DNA of 64,000 nucleotides, from the NCBI RefSeq assembly GCF_023716485.1, contig NZ_CP092418.1:4625001-4689000 (forward strand), written 5' to 3'. Position 1 is the stretch's first letter. Each line of letters opens with the position of its first letter. Shown piece after piece: positions 18,477 to 27,778 of this stretch. A model generated the notes under the pieces. The model did no database searches. It was not told where the DNA came from and saw nothing but the letters and a program-made list of their open reading frames with translations. Source of the DNA: Microbulbifer variabilis. GTDB taxonomy: Bacteria; Pseudomonadota; Gammaproteobacteria; Pseudomonadales; Cellvibrionaceae. Both the position numbers and the translations under genes were made by a program.

Positions 18477-19631
18477 TTATGCAATTGATGCGGCTTTATT
18501 CTTTTCTTTTGAAAAGTTATTTTCAATTTTACAGCTTAGTATTTTTACTTTAACTTCATATTTGGAAGCCCACCTGATAATTCCACTTTCATATTCTTTT
18601 TCCATTTTAGGAATCTTTACTGAAAAGGTATTAACCCTCTCACTTGAGGTTAGGTATTTAAAATAACCTACTGAATTTGAAAGACGCCATCCGGTGCTTA
18701 CTAGAGCTTTTATGTCAGTGTCGGTTATATCCCCTTTAATAAAAATAAGAAGTTTTTCGCCGACTTTTTCAAAAACCCCTTCAACCTCAATTAAATCAAA
18801 AAAAGTATCAATAGGAAGGGCTTCATCTGGCTTGTCTTTAGCAATAATAGTTGTTGGCAGGTTAGTATTTCTGCTCGAAATTCTTTCTAGCGTCTCGATT
18901 GTTTCACTTTTGCTTTGAACTCCACTGTGGCCTCCTTCTTTATCGTATTCTATGAACTCACAAGGCCCATAAGAAATTAATGCTCCCCTATTTTCCCCAT
19001 ACCATTTTATAAATGGTAGATAATGGTTGTTAAAGTGAGTTAAGTCCTGGGTGTTCTGTAGAAAAGTAATTTGTGGGATGTACTTCTTATCAGATAAATA
19101 TCTCATAATATTTATTTTCTGGTGTGTAGGTTTGTACCCAGTGTTATCAATGAACTTATCAAATATTTTGTAATTAAACTTACTCAAATCAGTTTGCGCA
19201 TTTCCCGCAATGCATGATGACCCTCTAAGAATGCTGGCTAGTAATATACCTGCATAACCTCCACCGGAAGTGCCATAAAATATAATTTTATTATTTCTTA
19301 ATTTTAATGAGTCTCGGATTTTTGTAATCGCAGATACAACAGAGCGTAAGAATGACCCGTTAGGCTTCCCTAGATACCAAGCAAGTTCTAGACTGTCATT
19401 AATTTCTACAGATTTGTCAGAAATAACAATAGAAGAGAAAGGGGTGTCTTTTGTCCATGACTGACGATGAAAAACTGGAGGTTGTTTGATTTTACGGTTA
19501 ATTGATCCATTTAAATAAATAACTAAATGGTCAGACTCTTTTATATCTGCATAAATTGGTAGGTCTTCACCAAGAAGAGTTCTGTCCAAGTAACCAGAAA
19601 AACCTGGATTTAAATAATCCGTAAGTAACAT
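18477..19631 (-). CDS. Orphan alpha/beta-hydrolase-like protein
   Basis: This 384-residue protein is intact and A+T-rich. An alpha/beta-hydrolase nucleophile elbow is visible as GTSGGGYAG (Ser about residue 122), preceded by IIFY and followed by a helix. A conserved Asp/His pair could be supplied by TQDLTHF and EGGHSG. Proteins of this shape occur in polysaccharide and surface-glycan clusters. The last 120 residues look like a separate beta-rich domain. It lies alone, convergent with the phage remnant, and is probably cargo. The substrate is unknown. Confidence 0.6.
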   Translation of the reverse strand: MLLTDYLNPGFSGYLDRTLLGEDLPIYADIKESDHLVIYLNGSINRKIKQPPVFHRQSWTKDTPFSSIVISDKSVEINDSLELAWYLGKPNGSFLRSVVSAITKIRDSLKLRNNKIIFYGTSGGGYAGILLASILRGSSCIAGNAQTDLSKFNYKIFDKFIDNTGYKPTHQKINIMRYLSDKKYIPQITFLQNTQDLTHFNNHYLPFIKWYGENRGALISYGPCEFIEYDKEGGHSGVQSKSETIETLERISSRNTNLPTTIIAKDKPDEALPIDTFFDLIEVEGVFEKVGEKLLIFIKGDITDTDIKALVSTGWRLSNSVGYFKYLTSSERVNTFSVKIPKMEKEYESGIIRWASKYEVKVKILSCKIENNFSKEKNKAASIA

Positions 19632-20216
19632 GTAGCTCCTTAATTGTCTTTTTAATTAATTACTTATTTAAACAGTTAGATATACAAAATAGTGTTTAAC
19701 TTTTTATGTATTGGCATGCATCTATTTACGTGTCTATTTTTTAAGCTGATAAGAAATTCATATGGTTAAGATCAAAAACTTCACTCATTAGGGTCTTGTA
19801 TAAAACTTGGCTATAGCCAACGTAAATTAGACCAAATTTCTCTTTGATAACGCTTATCACTTACCAATACCACCCCAGGCCAGTGTTCACGCGAAAAAAC
19901 AACCCCCCCAGAAAAAATTCTCCTCCTCATCTCCCGCGAGACTTTTTTGACACTTTTTTTTGCACGTTTTAGATGGTGCATAAACGGGCGTGAATAGCCG
20001 CAGAATACGGGGTGTAAAGATAATGGGGTAAATGCACGGTTTGCAGCTTTAAAACGTACCTGCGCAAGTAGCCAGTTTTATTTGTATGGCGTGAATTCAA
20101 TAGGGTTACAGGACAATTTAGGGGTTGCACAATTTTGTGTAACTTTCCTCTACAGCCCGCATTCCTTCGTTTGTGTAACTGGGTTTTTTCAGGGCTGGAT
20201 TTTTAGGCTAAAAAAG
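19632..20216. other. A+T-rich intergenic stretch of the relic island
   Basis: I find no gene here. There is an 11-base direct repeat (TTTGTGTAACT-like, twice between about 20135 and 20181) and otherwise only low-complexity runs of T and A. The stretch ends in the bidirectional terminator at 20218-20257. Confidence 0.5.
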
Positions 20217-20217
20217 A

Positions 20218-20257
20218 AAAAGCCCTGTAAACACGAGGGCTTGTAGGGCTTTTTTTG
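20218..20257. terminator. Bidirectional intrinsic terminator downstream of secB
   Basis: AAAGCCCT and AGGGCTTT close a stem around an 18-base loop that contains a further inner GCCC/GGGC pairing possibility. A run of seven T follows on the plus strand and a T-rich tract (TTTTTCTTTTTT) on the minus strand. It ends the yibN-grxC-secB transcript and probably once served the truncated tRNA. Confidence 0.75.
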
Positions 20258-20266
20258 AATTCTGGA

Positions 20267-20309
20267 TGGTGGGCCCAGCGAGACTCGAACTCGCGACCAA
20301 CGGATTATG
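20267..20309 (-). pseudogene. 3' fragment of a CAT-anticodon tRNA (att-site remnant)
   Basis: Read on the minus strand, it runs from the anticodon CAT through AATCCG and the variable loop. It then has a perfect T-arm (GCGAG TTCGAGT CTCGC), the acceptor strand TGGGCCC, A73 and an encoded CCA, 43 nt in all. The D-arm and 5' acceptor strand are absent; instead the upstream bases are the end of secB. The 3' half of a tRNA starting at the anticodon loop is the usual product of phage integration. The source is elongator tRNA-Met or tRNA-Ile2. Confidence 0.8.
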
Positions 20310-20799
20310 CGTCCGCGTTAGCCTGTGCGCCTTCCGCTTGTTGCTGCGCCTGATTCAGGGCTTGGGCAAACAGGGCGTCGAAGTTGACTGGCGGCAGCAT
20401 CAGAGCCGGGAAAGAACCCTTAACAACCGCGTTGTCGATCACTTCGCGAGCGTATGGGAACAGGATCTGTGGGCAGGCAGTGTTCAGGGCCTGAGCTAGC
20501 TGCTGACCTTCCAGTCCCTTGATACCGAACAGACCGGCCTGCTTCACTTCCACCAGGAAAGCGGTGTCTTCTTCCAGCTTCACGGTGATAGTGAGCGTCA
20601 GTGCCACTTCGTACAGGTCTTCTTCAACCTTGGCGGTCTTGGTGTTCAGCTCCTGATTTACCTGGGGCTTCCACTGTTTCTTGAAAACCTCAACGCCCAT
20701 GGGAGTCTCGAAGGAGAGATCCTTCAGGTAGATGCGCTGCATCGCGAATTGTACTTGTGGAGCCTCTGCGCTTGCCGCGCCGTTTAATTCTTCAGCCAT
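20305..20799 (-). CDS. secB: Protein-export chaperone SecB
   Basis: This 164-residue cytosolic chaperone holds preproteins unfolded for SecA. Its features are [13 protein letters not shown] (about residue 22), [11 protein letters not shown], the ligand-groove strand [27 protein letters not shown], and [36 protein letters not shown]. The Q/A-rich tail is normal. Its TAA stop overlaps the anticodon-loop bases of the tRNA fragment, so the last codon or two may have been reset by the insertion. It is the third gene of a yibN-grxC-secB operon as in Escherichia coli. Confidence 0.96.
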   Translation of the reverse strand: MAEELNGAASAEAPQVQFAMQRIYLKDLSFETPMGVEVFKKQWKPQVNQELNTKTAKVEEDLYEVALTLTITVKLEEDTAFLVEVKQAGLFGIKGLEGQQLAQALNTACPQILFPYAREVIDNAVVKGSFPALMLPPVNFDALFAQALNQAQQQAEGAQANADA

Positions 20800-20958
20800 G
20801 TTACTGCCTGTTTTTATAAAAAGTTTATTGATGCCTTCCGTGAGAAAGGCTCCCTGTATGAGCCTTCAGATTGGGGCCTGCAAATACCGTTTCAAGGCCC
20901 GGACCGGATTAATAGCAAATAAAAAGAGTCACGTGAGGCACGCGGCGTCAAACCTTTA

Positions 20959-21219
20959 TCAGCCTGCTGACTTAAGCAAGCCGCCAAGCTTACCGCTGCG
21001 CTCAAGGGCCATCAGATCATCGCAACCGCCCACATGGAAGTCGCCGACCCAAATCTGCGGCACCGACCGGCGCCCAGCCTTGGCCGCCATCTGTGCGCGC
21101 AGCTCAGGTTTATTGTCCACCGCAATCTCGCGATAGTTCACACCCTTGCTGTCGAGCAGCTGCTTGGCGCGAATACAGTAGGGACAAAAACGGGTGGTGT
21201 AGATGACTACATCCTGCAT
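20959..21219 (-). CDS. grxC: Glutaredoxin 3
   Basis: This 86-residue dithiol glutaredoxin has the active site CPYC at residues 12-15, the glutathione-binding RRSVPQIWVGDFHVGGCDDL segment and the normal family length. It reduces disulfides with glutathione in the cytoplasm. It is located between the rhodanese-like gene and secB, 39 bases after the former. This synteny with E. coli yibN-grxC-secB is strong support for the assignment. Confidence 0.95.
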   Translation of the reverse strand: MQDVVIYTTRFCPYCIRAKQLLDSKGVNYREIAVDNKPELRAQMAAKAGRRSVPQIWVGDFHVGGCDDLMALERSGKLGGLLKSAG

Positions 21220-21258
21220 AATAAAACTCCGCCTAAAGCCATCTATAAAACTACTGAG

Positions 21259-21693
21259 CTAGCCCTTGCCTTTGACCAGGGGCAGATTCTGATTAGTCCA
21301 CTCGCTCATACCGCCCTGTAGGCGACGTACCTGGAAGCCCTTCTGCTTAAGCAGGCGGCCCGCAGGACCTGCGTGCTGACCCATTTTATCGGCGACAATC
21401 ACCACCTTATCTTTAAAGGGTTCCAGCTCGGCGAACCGCTCGGCCACTTCCCCGTGGGGGATATGCAGTGCATCGACAATATGCCCGGCGGTAAACTCGC
21501 TGCGATCGCGCACATCCAACACCTTGGCCCCATCACTGTTGATCAGCCGGGTCACTTCGTGCAGGGAAACCGGTACGCCCGCCTTGTAACGCTCGCTCAG
21601 AACCAGCGCATAGAGCAGTGCCACGAGCAGGCCGACCAGCAGCCATTGCTCACTTAAAAAAACGAAAAAATCCACTCCGCCCCCAAAATCCAT
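21259..21693 (-). CDS. yibN: Membrane-anchored rhodanese-like protein (YibN type)
   Basis: This 144-residue protein has an N-terminal membrane helix (about residues 12-29, WLLVGLLVALLYALVL) and a rhodanese fold (LDVRDRSEFTAGHIVDALHIP, VVIVADKMGQHAG, LQGGMSEW). At the position of the catalytic loop the sequence is ADKMGQHAG with no cysteine, so sulfurtransferase activity is unlikely. It leads the yibN-grxC-secB operon and is divergent from gpmI, as in E. coli. A role in membrane protein handling has been proposed for YibN. The lack of cysteine fits a binding rather than a catalytic role. Confidence 0.88.
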   Translation of the reverse strand: MDFGGGVDFFVFLSEQWLLVGLLVALLYALVLSERYKAGVPVSLHEVTRLINSDGAKVLDVRDRSEFTAGHIVDALHIPHGEVAERFAELEPFKDKVVIVADKMGQHAGPAGRLLKQKGFQVRRLQGGMSEWTNQNLPLVKGKG

Positions 21694-21902
21694 CGTGGTT
21701 ATCGTTACGGCGCAGCTGCGCCAAAGCTGGCGGGAGTATACACGATTGTGGCGAATTTCTAACCAGCAAAATCATACTCCAACGGCATGGATATAGACTC
21801 AAATGGACTCACCCAACACTATTCGACGTAGTTAAACGATGGCCGAACGGGTTAAAATCCGCGTCCGCAATCCAAACCACCCGATAGAGGAAATCCGTCG
21901 CT

Positions 21903-23450
21903 ATGGCCGCTTCGCAAGCCCCGCACAAACGCCCCTTGGTCCTGCTGATTCTGGACGGCTTCGGCCACAGCGACAATGCCGAGTACAACGCCATTCGCGC
22001 CGCGAAGTCTCCAGTATGGGACAACATCTGGGCGACGCGCCCCAAGACCCTGATCCAGACCTCCGGTATGGCGGTGGGGCTGCCCGAAGGGCAGATGGGT
22101 AACTCCGAGGTGGGACACATGACCCTGGGAGCCGGCCGTGTGGTTTACCAAAATTTCACCCGTATCAATAAGGCCATTCAGGACGGCGACTTCTTCCGCA
22201 ATACCACTTACACCACTGCGGTAGATAAGGCCATCGCCAACAACAGCGCGGTACATATTATGGGACTGCTGTCCGAGGGCGGTGTACACAGCCACGAGGA
22301 CCATATCGTCGCGATGGTGACCCTGGCGGCCCAGCGCGGAGCCCGCGCCATTTACGTACACGCCTTCCTCGATGGCCGCGACACGCCGCCGCGCAGCGCC
22401 GAGCCCTCCGTCGCGCGCCTGATGCAGGTGTGCGACACCGTCGGCAATGCCCACATGGCCACTTTGGCAGGCCGCTACTTTGCCATGGATCGCGACCAGC
22501 GCTGGGAGCGCACCGAATCTGTCTACGACATGCTCACCCTGGGTACCGCAGAGCACAAAGCCACTGACGCCCTGGCGGGATTAACTGCCGCCTATGAGCG
22601 CGGTGAAAATGATGAATTCGTTGCGCCGACAGTGATCGGCGAGCCCGCTCCCATCAAAGATGGCGATGCTCTGATCTTTATGAACTTCCGCCCAGATCGC
22701 GCACGCCAACTGACCCGCGCCTTTACCGAAGCGGACTTCAGCGGCTTCGAGCGCAAGGCCCAGCCCAAGCTGGCAGACTTTGTCATGACCACTGAATACG
22801 CCGCAGACATCCACGCCAGCTGCGCCTTCCCACCAGAAAACCTGGTGAATTCCCTCGGTGAATATCTGTCTGCCCAGGGCAAGACCCAGCTGCGTATCGC
22901 CGAAACCGAAAAATACGCCCACGTGACTTTCTTTTTCAGCGGCGGCCGCGAAGCGCCCTACAACGGCGAAACCCGCGAGCTGATCAAGTCTCCGGACGTA
23001 GCCACCTACGACCTGCAGCCGGAAATGAACGCGCCGGAAGTAACCGACAAGCTGGTCGCGGCGATTGAGAGCGGCGAGTACGACACCATTATTTGCAACT
23101 ATGCCAACGGTGATATGGTCGGCCACACCGGTGTTTTTGAAGCGGCAGTAAAAGCGGTAGAAGCCCTGGACCAATGTGTTGAGCGTGTCGTGGATGCAGC
23201 CCTGAGCGCCGGTGGCGAAGTGCTGATCACCGCCGATCACGGCAATGTGGAAGAGATGTTCGACACTAACTCCGGCCAGGTCAGTACCCAGCACTCCACC
23301 CTGCCGGTGCCTTTTGTATACATCGGCGAACGCAATGTGCAAATGTGTGACGGAGGCAGTCTGGCGGATGTGGCGCCAACCATGTTAGCGTTGATGGATC
23401 TGCCACAGCCGGCGGAAATGACCGGCCACAGTTTGGTAAAAATGGACTGA
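21903..23450 (+). CDS. gpmI: 2,3-bisphosphoglycerate-independent phosphoglycerate mutase
   Basis: This 515-residue manganese-dependent enzyme of the alkaline phosphatase superfamily interconverts 3- and 2-phosphoglycerate. The metal ligand D18 (LILDGFG) and the catalytic S68 ([17 protein letters not shown]) are present. So are the substrate-loop segments [10 protein letters not shown] and [12 protein letters not shown], and the second metal site in [12 protein letters not shown] and ITADHGN. The length is normal. The TGA shares one base with the envC ATG. Confidence 0.97.
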   Translation: MAASQAPHKRPLVLLILDGFGHSDNAEYNAIRAAKSPVWDNIWATRPKTLIQTSGMAVGLPEGQMGNSEVGHMTLGAGRVVYQNFTRINKAIQDGDFFRNTTYTTAVDKAIANNSAVHIMGLLSEGGVHSHEDHIVAMVTLAAQRGARAIYVHAFLDGRDTPPRSAEPSVARLMQVCDTVGNAHMATLAGRYFAMDRDQRWERTESVYDMLTLGTAEHKATDALAGLTAAYERGENDEFVAPTVIGEPAPIKDGDALIFMNFRPDRARQLTRAFTEADFSGFERKAQPKLADFVMTTEYAADIHASCAFPPENLVNSLGEYLSAQGKTQLRIAETEKYAHVTFFFSGGREAPYNGETRELIKSPDVATYDLQPEMNAPEVTDKLVAAIESGEYDTIICNYANGDMVGHTGVFEAAVKAVEALDQCVERVVDAALSAGGEVLITADHGNVEEMFDTNSGQVSTQHSTLPVPFVYIGERNVQMCDGGSLADVAPTMLALMDLPQPAEMTGHSLVKMD

Positions 23451-24577
23451 TGAAAACTCTCGTACTCTTCCTGATTGCCCTGCTGTCACTGCCCGCCTGG
23501 AGCCAGGCGGAAGCGGACCAGCAGGCACGCCTCGCGGAAATCAAGCAGCGCATCGACTCCCTGCAACAGGAGCTCAACCAGGTGCGCGGCCAGCGCGACC
23601 AGTTGCTCAAGGATCTGGAAGAGAACGAGAAAGATATCTCCGGGCTGTACCAGCGCATAGACCAGATCAAGCGGGATATGCGCAGCCGCACGGACAAGCT
23701 GCGCGAACTGCAGCGAGAGCAGAAACAGCTGCAAGATGCGCGACGAAGTATGCAGCGGCGGGTCGAGCAGGAGATCGCCGCCGCTTACCGACTGGGCCGA
23801 CAAGAACAGATCAAGCTCCTTCTCAACCAACAAAATCCACAGAATATCGCCCGCCAACTTCGCTACCACGATTACTTCCTCCAAGAACGCAGCCGCGTTA
23901 TCGACAACTACCTGCAAACCCTCGCCTCGCTGGAAACGGTTTCCGCCTCGATCGAGCGCGAGCGCAATAGCCTGCAGGCGGAACGGGCACAGCTGCAGGA
24001 GCGCCAGGACAAATTGCGCAGCGCGCAACAAACACGCAAGCGCACCCTGGAAAAACTCGCGGCGCGGCTCGCCAATGGCGGAGGTGAACTCAAGCAATTG
24101 CAAGGGGACCGAAAACGTCTGCAGACCCTGATCGATGAAGTCGGGCGCGCGATCGCCACCCTGGTAAATCCGGACCAGCACAAACCCTTCGCAAAGCAGC
24201 GGGGTAAATTACAGTGGCCGGTCAAGGGCCGCCGCGCCAATGCTTATGGACAGCGCCGCGCCAATGGAATCAGCTGGAAGGGAGTGATTATTCGCGCCGC
24301 CGAGGGGGAGCCCGTGCAGGCAATCCACCGCGGGCGCGTCGTCTTTTCCGATTACCTGCGCGGCCACGGCATGCTGGTGATTGTCGATCATGGCGATGGC
24401 TATATGAGCCTCTATGCACACAACCAATCCCTCAGCCGCAATGTCGGTGAGTGGGTGGAGAACGGTGACACTATCGCTCGGGTAGGCAACAGTGGCGGCC
24501 TCACCCACAGTGGGCTTTATTTTGAAATACGCCATCGCGGCCAGGCCCGCGATCCCACCGGCTGGTGCCGTGGCTAA
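23450..24577 (+). CDS. envC: Murein hydrolase activator EnvC
   Basis: This 375-residue periplasmic protein activates the AmiA/AmiB amidases at the division septum. It has a cleavable signal peptide (about residues 1-19, LIALLSLPAWSQA), a long coiled coil (about 20-240, heptad-rich Q/E/R/L) and a C-terminal LytM/M23 domain (GVIIRAAEGEPVQAIHRGRVVFSDYLRGHGMLVIVDHGDGYMSLYAHNQSL). The M23 zinc site is degenerate: GRVVFSD has lost the usual first His, which is normal for EnvC because it is an activator, not a hydrolase. It is translationally coupled to gpmI, as in E. coli. Confidence 0.94.
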   Translation: MKTLVLFLIALLSLPAWSQAEADQQARLAEIKQRIDSLQQELNQVRGQRDQLLKDLEENEKDISGLYQRIDQIKRDMRSRTDKLRELQREQKQLQDARRSMQRRVEQEIAAAYRLGRQEQIKLLLNQQNPQNIARQLRYHDYFLQERSRVIDNYLQTLASLETVSASIERERNSLQAERAQLQERQDKLRSAQQTRKRTLEKLAARLANGGGELKQLQGDRKRLQTLIDEVGRAIATLVNPDQHKPFAKQRGKLQWPVKGRRANAYGQRRANGISWKGVIIRAAEGEPVQAIHRGRVVFSDYLRGHGMLVIVDHGDGYMSLYAHNQSLSRNVGEWVENGDTIARVGNSGGLTHSGLYFEIRHRGQARDPTGWCRG

Positions 24578-24788
24578 CACTTTGCTGCTCTCTTCTGCGA
24601 CGATACGCCCATTTTTCCCTTGACGCCAGACTTGTGTACCAGTGCAAAAGGGAGTTGTAAGGCAGTTGGGCTTTTCACGACTAAGCCTGTGGCACAGTAG
24701 AATTTGGCGGCGCATTAGAATCCCTGCCAATCTCTGCGGTCTACACTTTCGCAAAGCAGCGAAGAAATAAGGCAGAGGTCACAACAAT

Positions 24789-26150
24789 ATGTTCATCTCC
24801 AAGGCGCTCACCACATTTCTCGGAGCCGCCGCCCTCACAGCCCTGCCGTTAATGGGTCTCAGCGAAGGTGGCCAACAACCCAATCTCGCCACCGAGAACA
24901 GCGGGCGCCTCCCCCTCGAAGACCTGCGCAGCTTCGCCAAGGTGTTCGAACAGATCCGTCAGGGCTATGTGGAAGAAGTGGATGATCGCACCTTATTGGA
25001 GTACGCCATCAAAGGTATGCTGCAAGGACTCGATCCCCACTCCTCCTATCTGGACCGCCGCTCTTTCGACGATCTACAGGCCAACACCACCGGCGAATTT
25101 GCCGGCCTGGGGATTGAGGTGGGCATTGAAGATGACCATATCACTGTGATCACCCCCATGGATGACACTCCCGCCTCGCGCGCGGGTCTCAGAGCCGGTG
25201 ATGTGATACTGCGCCTCTCCGGCAAATCCATGAAGGGGGTCGGCCTCGATGAGGCGGTGGAATGGATGCGCGGCCCCAAAGGCAGTAGCGTCACCCTGAC
25301 TATCGCCCGCAAGGGCCGCAAACAGCCCTTCGACGTCACCCTCAAGCGGGACACCGTGCGCGTGCGCAGTGTGCGCAGCAAGGTGCTCGATGAAGGCTAC
25401 GGCTATCTGCGCATCAGCCAGTTTCAGTTGGATACCGGCGCCGATGTGGCGGAAGAGCTGATCAAACTTCAAAAGAAAGGGGCGCTCAAAGGCCTGATTG
25501 TCGATCTGCGCAACAACCCCGGCGGCGTGCTGCAGTCTTCGGTGGAAGTGGCCGACGCCTTCCTTGAGGAAGGGCTGGTGGTCTACACCGAAGGCCGCAA
25601 TGAGGCCGCCAACCTGAGTTACTCCGCCGAACCCGGCGACCTCACCGAAGGCGCCCCGCTGGTAGTGCTGATCAATGCCGGCTCCGCCTCGGCGGCAGAA
25701 ATTGTCGCCGGAGCCCTGCAGGACCATCGCCGCGCCGTGGTGATGGGCACCGACAGCTTCGGCAAGGGCTCGGTACAGACCGTGATACCTATCAATAGCG
25801 AACGCGCCATCAAACTCACCACCGCGCTCTACTACACCCCTAATGGCCGCTCCATCCAGGCCCAGGGCATCACGCCAGATATTGTTGTGGAAAGGGCCAA
25901 GATCACCCGTTTGAAAGATATGCAGCGCCCCACCGAGGCGGACCTGGCCGGCCATTTAAACAATGGCAACGGCGGGGCTGATCGCACCTCGGAAGACCGC
26001 GCGCGGGAACGGGAAGAGGGAGAGCACGACAACTGGATGGATCGCGACAACCAGATCTTCGAAGCACTCAATGTACTTAAGGGGCTGAATCTCTACGCTC
26101 ACAGGGACCGGGGTCTGCGCGAACGCTTTGCCCGCGCAGATAAACAGTAG
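24789..26150 (+). CDS. ctpA: C-terminal processing protease CtpA (S41)
   Basis: This 453-residue periplasmic serine protease has a signal peptide (about 1-25), an S41 N-terminal helix region (FAKVFEQIRQGYVEEVDD) and a PDZ domain (about 98-180, GLGIEVGIEDDHITVITPMDDTPASRAGLRAGD). The catalytic core holds NAGSASAAEIVAGAL (nucleophile Ser about 300) and DSFGKGSVQT (general-base Lys about 325). The C-terminal tail is acidic and charged. CtpA enzymes trim C-termini of envelope proteins and peptidoglycan-hydrolase regulators. It lies downstream of envC, separated by a 211-base gap, so it has its own promoter. Confidence 0.95.
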   Translation: MFISKALTTFLGAAALTALPLMGLSEGGQQPNLATENSGRLPLEDLRSFAKVFEQIRQGYVEEVDDRTLLEYAIKGMLQGLDPHSSYLDRRSFDDLQANTTGEFAGLGIEVGIEDDHITVITPMDDTPASRAGLRAGDVILRLSGKSMKGVGLDEAVEWMRGPKGSSVTLTIARKGRKQPFDVTLKRDTVRVRSVRSKVLDEGYGYLRISQFQLDTGADVAEELIKLQKKGALKGLIVDLRNNPGGVLQSSVEVADAFLEEGLVVYTEGRNEAANLSYSAEPGDLTEGAPLVVLINAGSASAAEIVAGALQDHRRAVVMGTDSFGKGSVQTVIPINSERAIKLTTALYYTPNGRSIQAQGITPDIVVERAKITRLKDMQRPTEADLAGHLNNGNGGADRTSEDRAREREEGEHDNWMDRDNQIFEALNVLKGLNLYAHRDRGLRERFARADKQ

Positions 26151-26160
26151 TAACTGGCGC

Positions 26161-26182
26161 GCGGCGGGCTCAAGCCCGCCGC
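26161..26182. terminator. GC-rich hairpin between convergent ctpA and hisF
   Basis: GCGGCGGGCT and AGCCCGCCGC form a perfect 10-bp stem around two bases. It lies between two convergent 3' ends and lacks a U-tract. Confidence 0.5.
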
Positions 26183-26230
26183 CAGCGCATCCGCCCCAGC
26201 AGTGACATCCAGCCTTCCTCAGCCCACAGG

Positions 26231-26992
26231 CTAAACTCGCATCTCTATTCCCGCTTCCTGCATAAACGCCTTGGCTTCGGCGATGCTGTATTCTCCAAAG
26301 TGGAAGATACTGGCCGCCAGCACCGCATCGGCGCCACCCTGCAGAACACCTTCGGCCAGGTGCTGGAGATTGCCGACGCCACCGGAGGCAATGACCGGCA
26401 CTGGCACCGCCTCGCTGACCGCGCGGGTCAGGGCCAAATCAAAACCGTTCTTGGTGCCATCTCGGTCCATACTGGTGAGCAGTATTTCCCCAGCACCCAG
26501 CTCCGCCATCTGCCGAGCCCAGGCCACAGCGTCTATGCCGGTGGGCTGGCGCCCGCCATGGGTGAATATATCCCAGCGGTTCTCTCCCACCTGTTTGGCG
26601 TCTATCGCCACTACGATGCACTGGCTGCCGAATCGTTCAGCAGCCTCGCGTACAAACTCAGGTTTTTTTACCGCTGCAGAGTTGATCGCGGTCTTATCCG
26701 CGCCAGCATTTAACAGGTTGCGGATATCCTGTAAGGAGCGTACCCCGCCGCCCACGGTGAGTGGAATAAATACCTCATTGGCCATCTTTTCCACGGTGTG
26801 CAGAATGGTATCGCGCTGTTCGTGGGTCGCCGTGATATCTAAAAAGGTAATTTCATCGGCACCCGCCTCGTTGTAGCGGTGAGCAATTTCTACCGGATCA
26901 CCAGCATCGCGGATATCGACAAAATTCACACCTTTAACTACACGTCCGGCATCAACATCGAGGCAGGGGATAATTCGCTGTGCTAACGCCAT
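26231..26992 (-). CDS. hisF: Imidazole glycerol phosphate synthase subunit HisF
   Basis: This 253-residue TIM barrel uses ammonia from HisH to turn PRFAR into imidazole-glycerol phosphate and AICAR. Catalytic D11 ([16 protein letters not shown]) and D130 (CIVVAIDAK) are present, as are the phosphate-binding loops VGGGVRS and ASGGVGN. Its ATG overlaps the stop of hisA by one base. It is the last gene of the hisB-hisH-hisA-hisF run. Confidence 0.97.
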   Translation of the reverse strand: MALAQRIIPCLDVDAGRVVKGVNFVDIRDAGDPVEIAHRYNEAGADEITFLDITATHEQRDTILHTVEKMANEVFIPLTVGGGVRSLQDIRNLLNAGADKTAINSAAVKKPEFVREAAERFGSQCIVVAIDAKQVGENRWDIFTHGGRQPTGIDAVAWARQMAELGAGEILLTSMDRDGTKNGFDLALTRAVSEAVPVPVIASGGVGNLQHLAEGVLQGGADAVLAASIFHFGEYSIAEAKAFMQEAGIEMRV

Positions 26993-27723
26993 TATGTATT
27001 CCGCTGATCACAAAGTTGTTGCGCTTCGCGCAGATCCAACTTCCCTTCGTAAATTGCCCGCCCTGTAATTGCCCCGTAAATTTTTCCGGTATCTAGCAAT
27101 CTCTCGATATCTTCGATGCTGCTGACACCACCGGAAGCAATTATCGGCAGGTGAGTCGCTTGGGTCATTTCCAAAGTGGCCTCTAAATTGACCCCCTGCA
27201 TCATGCCATCGCGGGCAATATCCGTATAGATAATTGAGCTCACCCCACAGTCAGCAAAGCGTTTAGCCAATTCCGTGGCTCTTAGCTCAGACACTTCTGC
27301 CCAACCCTCAGTAGCTACCAGCCCATCTTTTGCATCCAGCCCCACAATAACGTGTCCCTCAAATTCTTTGCAGGCCTGCTGTACCAACTCAGGAGACTTC
27401 ACTGCAGCGGTACCAATAATTACCCAGTTAACTCCAGCCTCCAGATATTTCTCAATCGTGTGCAGGTCACGAATCCCTCCTCCAATCTGGACCGGCAAGT
27501 CAGGGAAGTGCTTAGCAATTCCAGTGATGATTTCATCATTCACCGGCTTGCCGGCAAAGGCACCATTAAGATCCACCAGATGCAAACGTTTGATTCCCTG
27601 TTGAACCCACTCCTCAACCTGGGCCAATGGGTCCTCGGAGAATACGGTGACATCATCCATTTCCCCCTGGCGTAGACGCACACACTTGCCATCTTTCATA
27701 TCAATAGCGGGTATTACAATCAT
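26992..27723 (-). CDS. hisA: ProFAR isomerase HisA
   Basis: This 243-residue TIM barrel catalyses the Amadori rearrangement of ProFAR to PRFAR. D8 in [18 protein letters not shown] and the second catalytic aspartate in [17 protein letters not shown] (about 130) are present. So are the phosphate loops IGGGIRD and ASGGVSS. The length is normal for the dedicated HisA. It is encoded upstream of and overlapping hisF by one base. Confidence 0.97.
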   Translation of the reverse strand: MIVIPAIDMKDGKCVRLRQGEMDDVTVFSEDPLAQVEEWVQQGIKRLHLVDLNGAFAGKPVNDEIITGIAKHFPDLPVQIGGGIRDLHTIEKYLEAGVNWVIIGTAAVKSPELVQQACKEFEGHVIVGLDAKDGLVATEGWAEVSELRATELAKRFADCGVSSIIYTDIARDGMMQGVNLEATLEMTQATHLPIIASGGVSSIEDIERLLDTGKIYGAITGRAIYEGKLDLREAQQLCDQRNT

Positions 27724-27778
27724 GCTTCTCTGTTTCCGTCAGCAGTTAACTCAATATTTCAAGATAGATAGTGGCAAC

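Larger units (their letters stand above)
15740..20309. mobile_element. Decayed phage or tailocin fragment, right end at a tRNA 3' fragment
   Basis: This region is visibly poorer in G+C than the core genes on both sides. It carries, on the plus strand, four consecutive frames broken by stops and frameshifts that still read as a pectate-lyase-fold tail protein, a tail protein, a baseplate hub-like protein and a baseplate spike-like protein. An intact minus-strand hydrolase follows. The right edge is a 43-nt 3' piece of a CAT-anticodon tRNA (20267-20309), the usual mark of tyrosine-integrase insertion. No integrase, capsid, packaging or lysis gene remains, and no matching att copy is seen at the left edge. 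Confidence 0.7.

Noticed and set aside
20135..20181. Two TTTGTGTAACT-like copies, considered as a CRISPR or iteron array
   Set aside because: There are only two copies, without regular spacing or a further unit.
25074..25955. Minus-strand frame opposite ctpA
   Set aside because: It is antisense to a well-supported protease gene, without start signals or domain.
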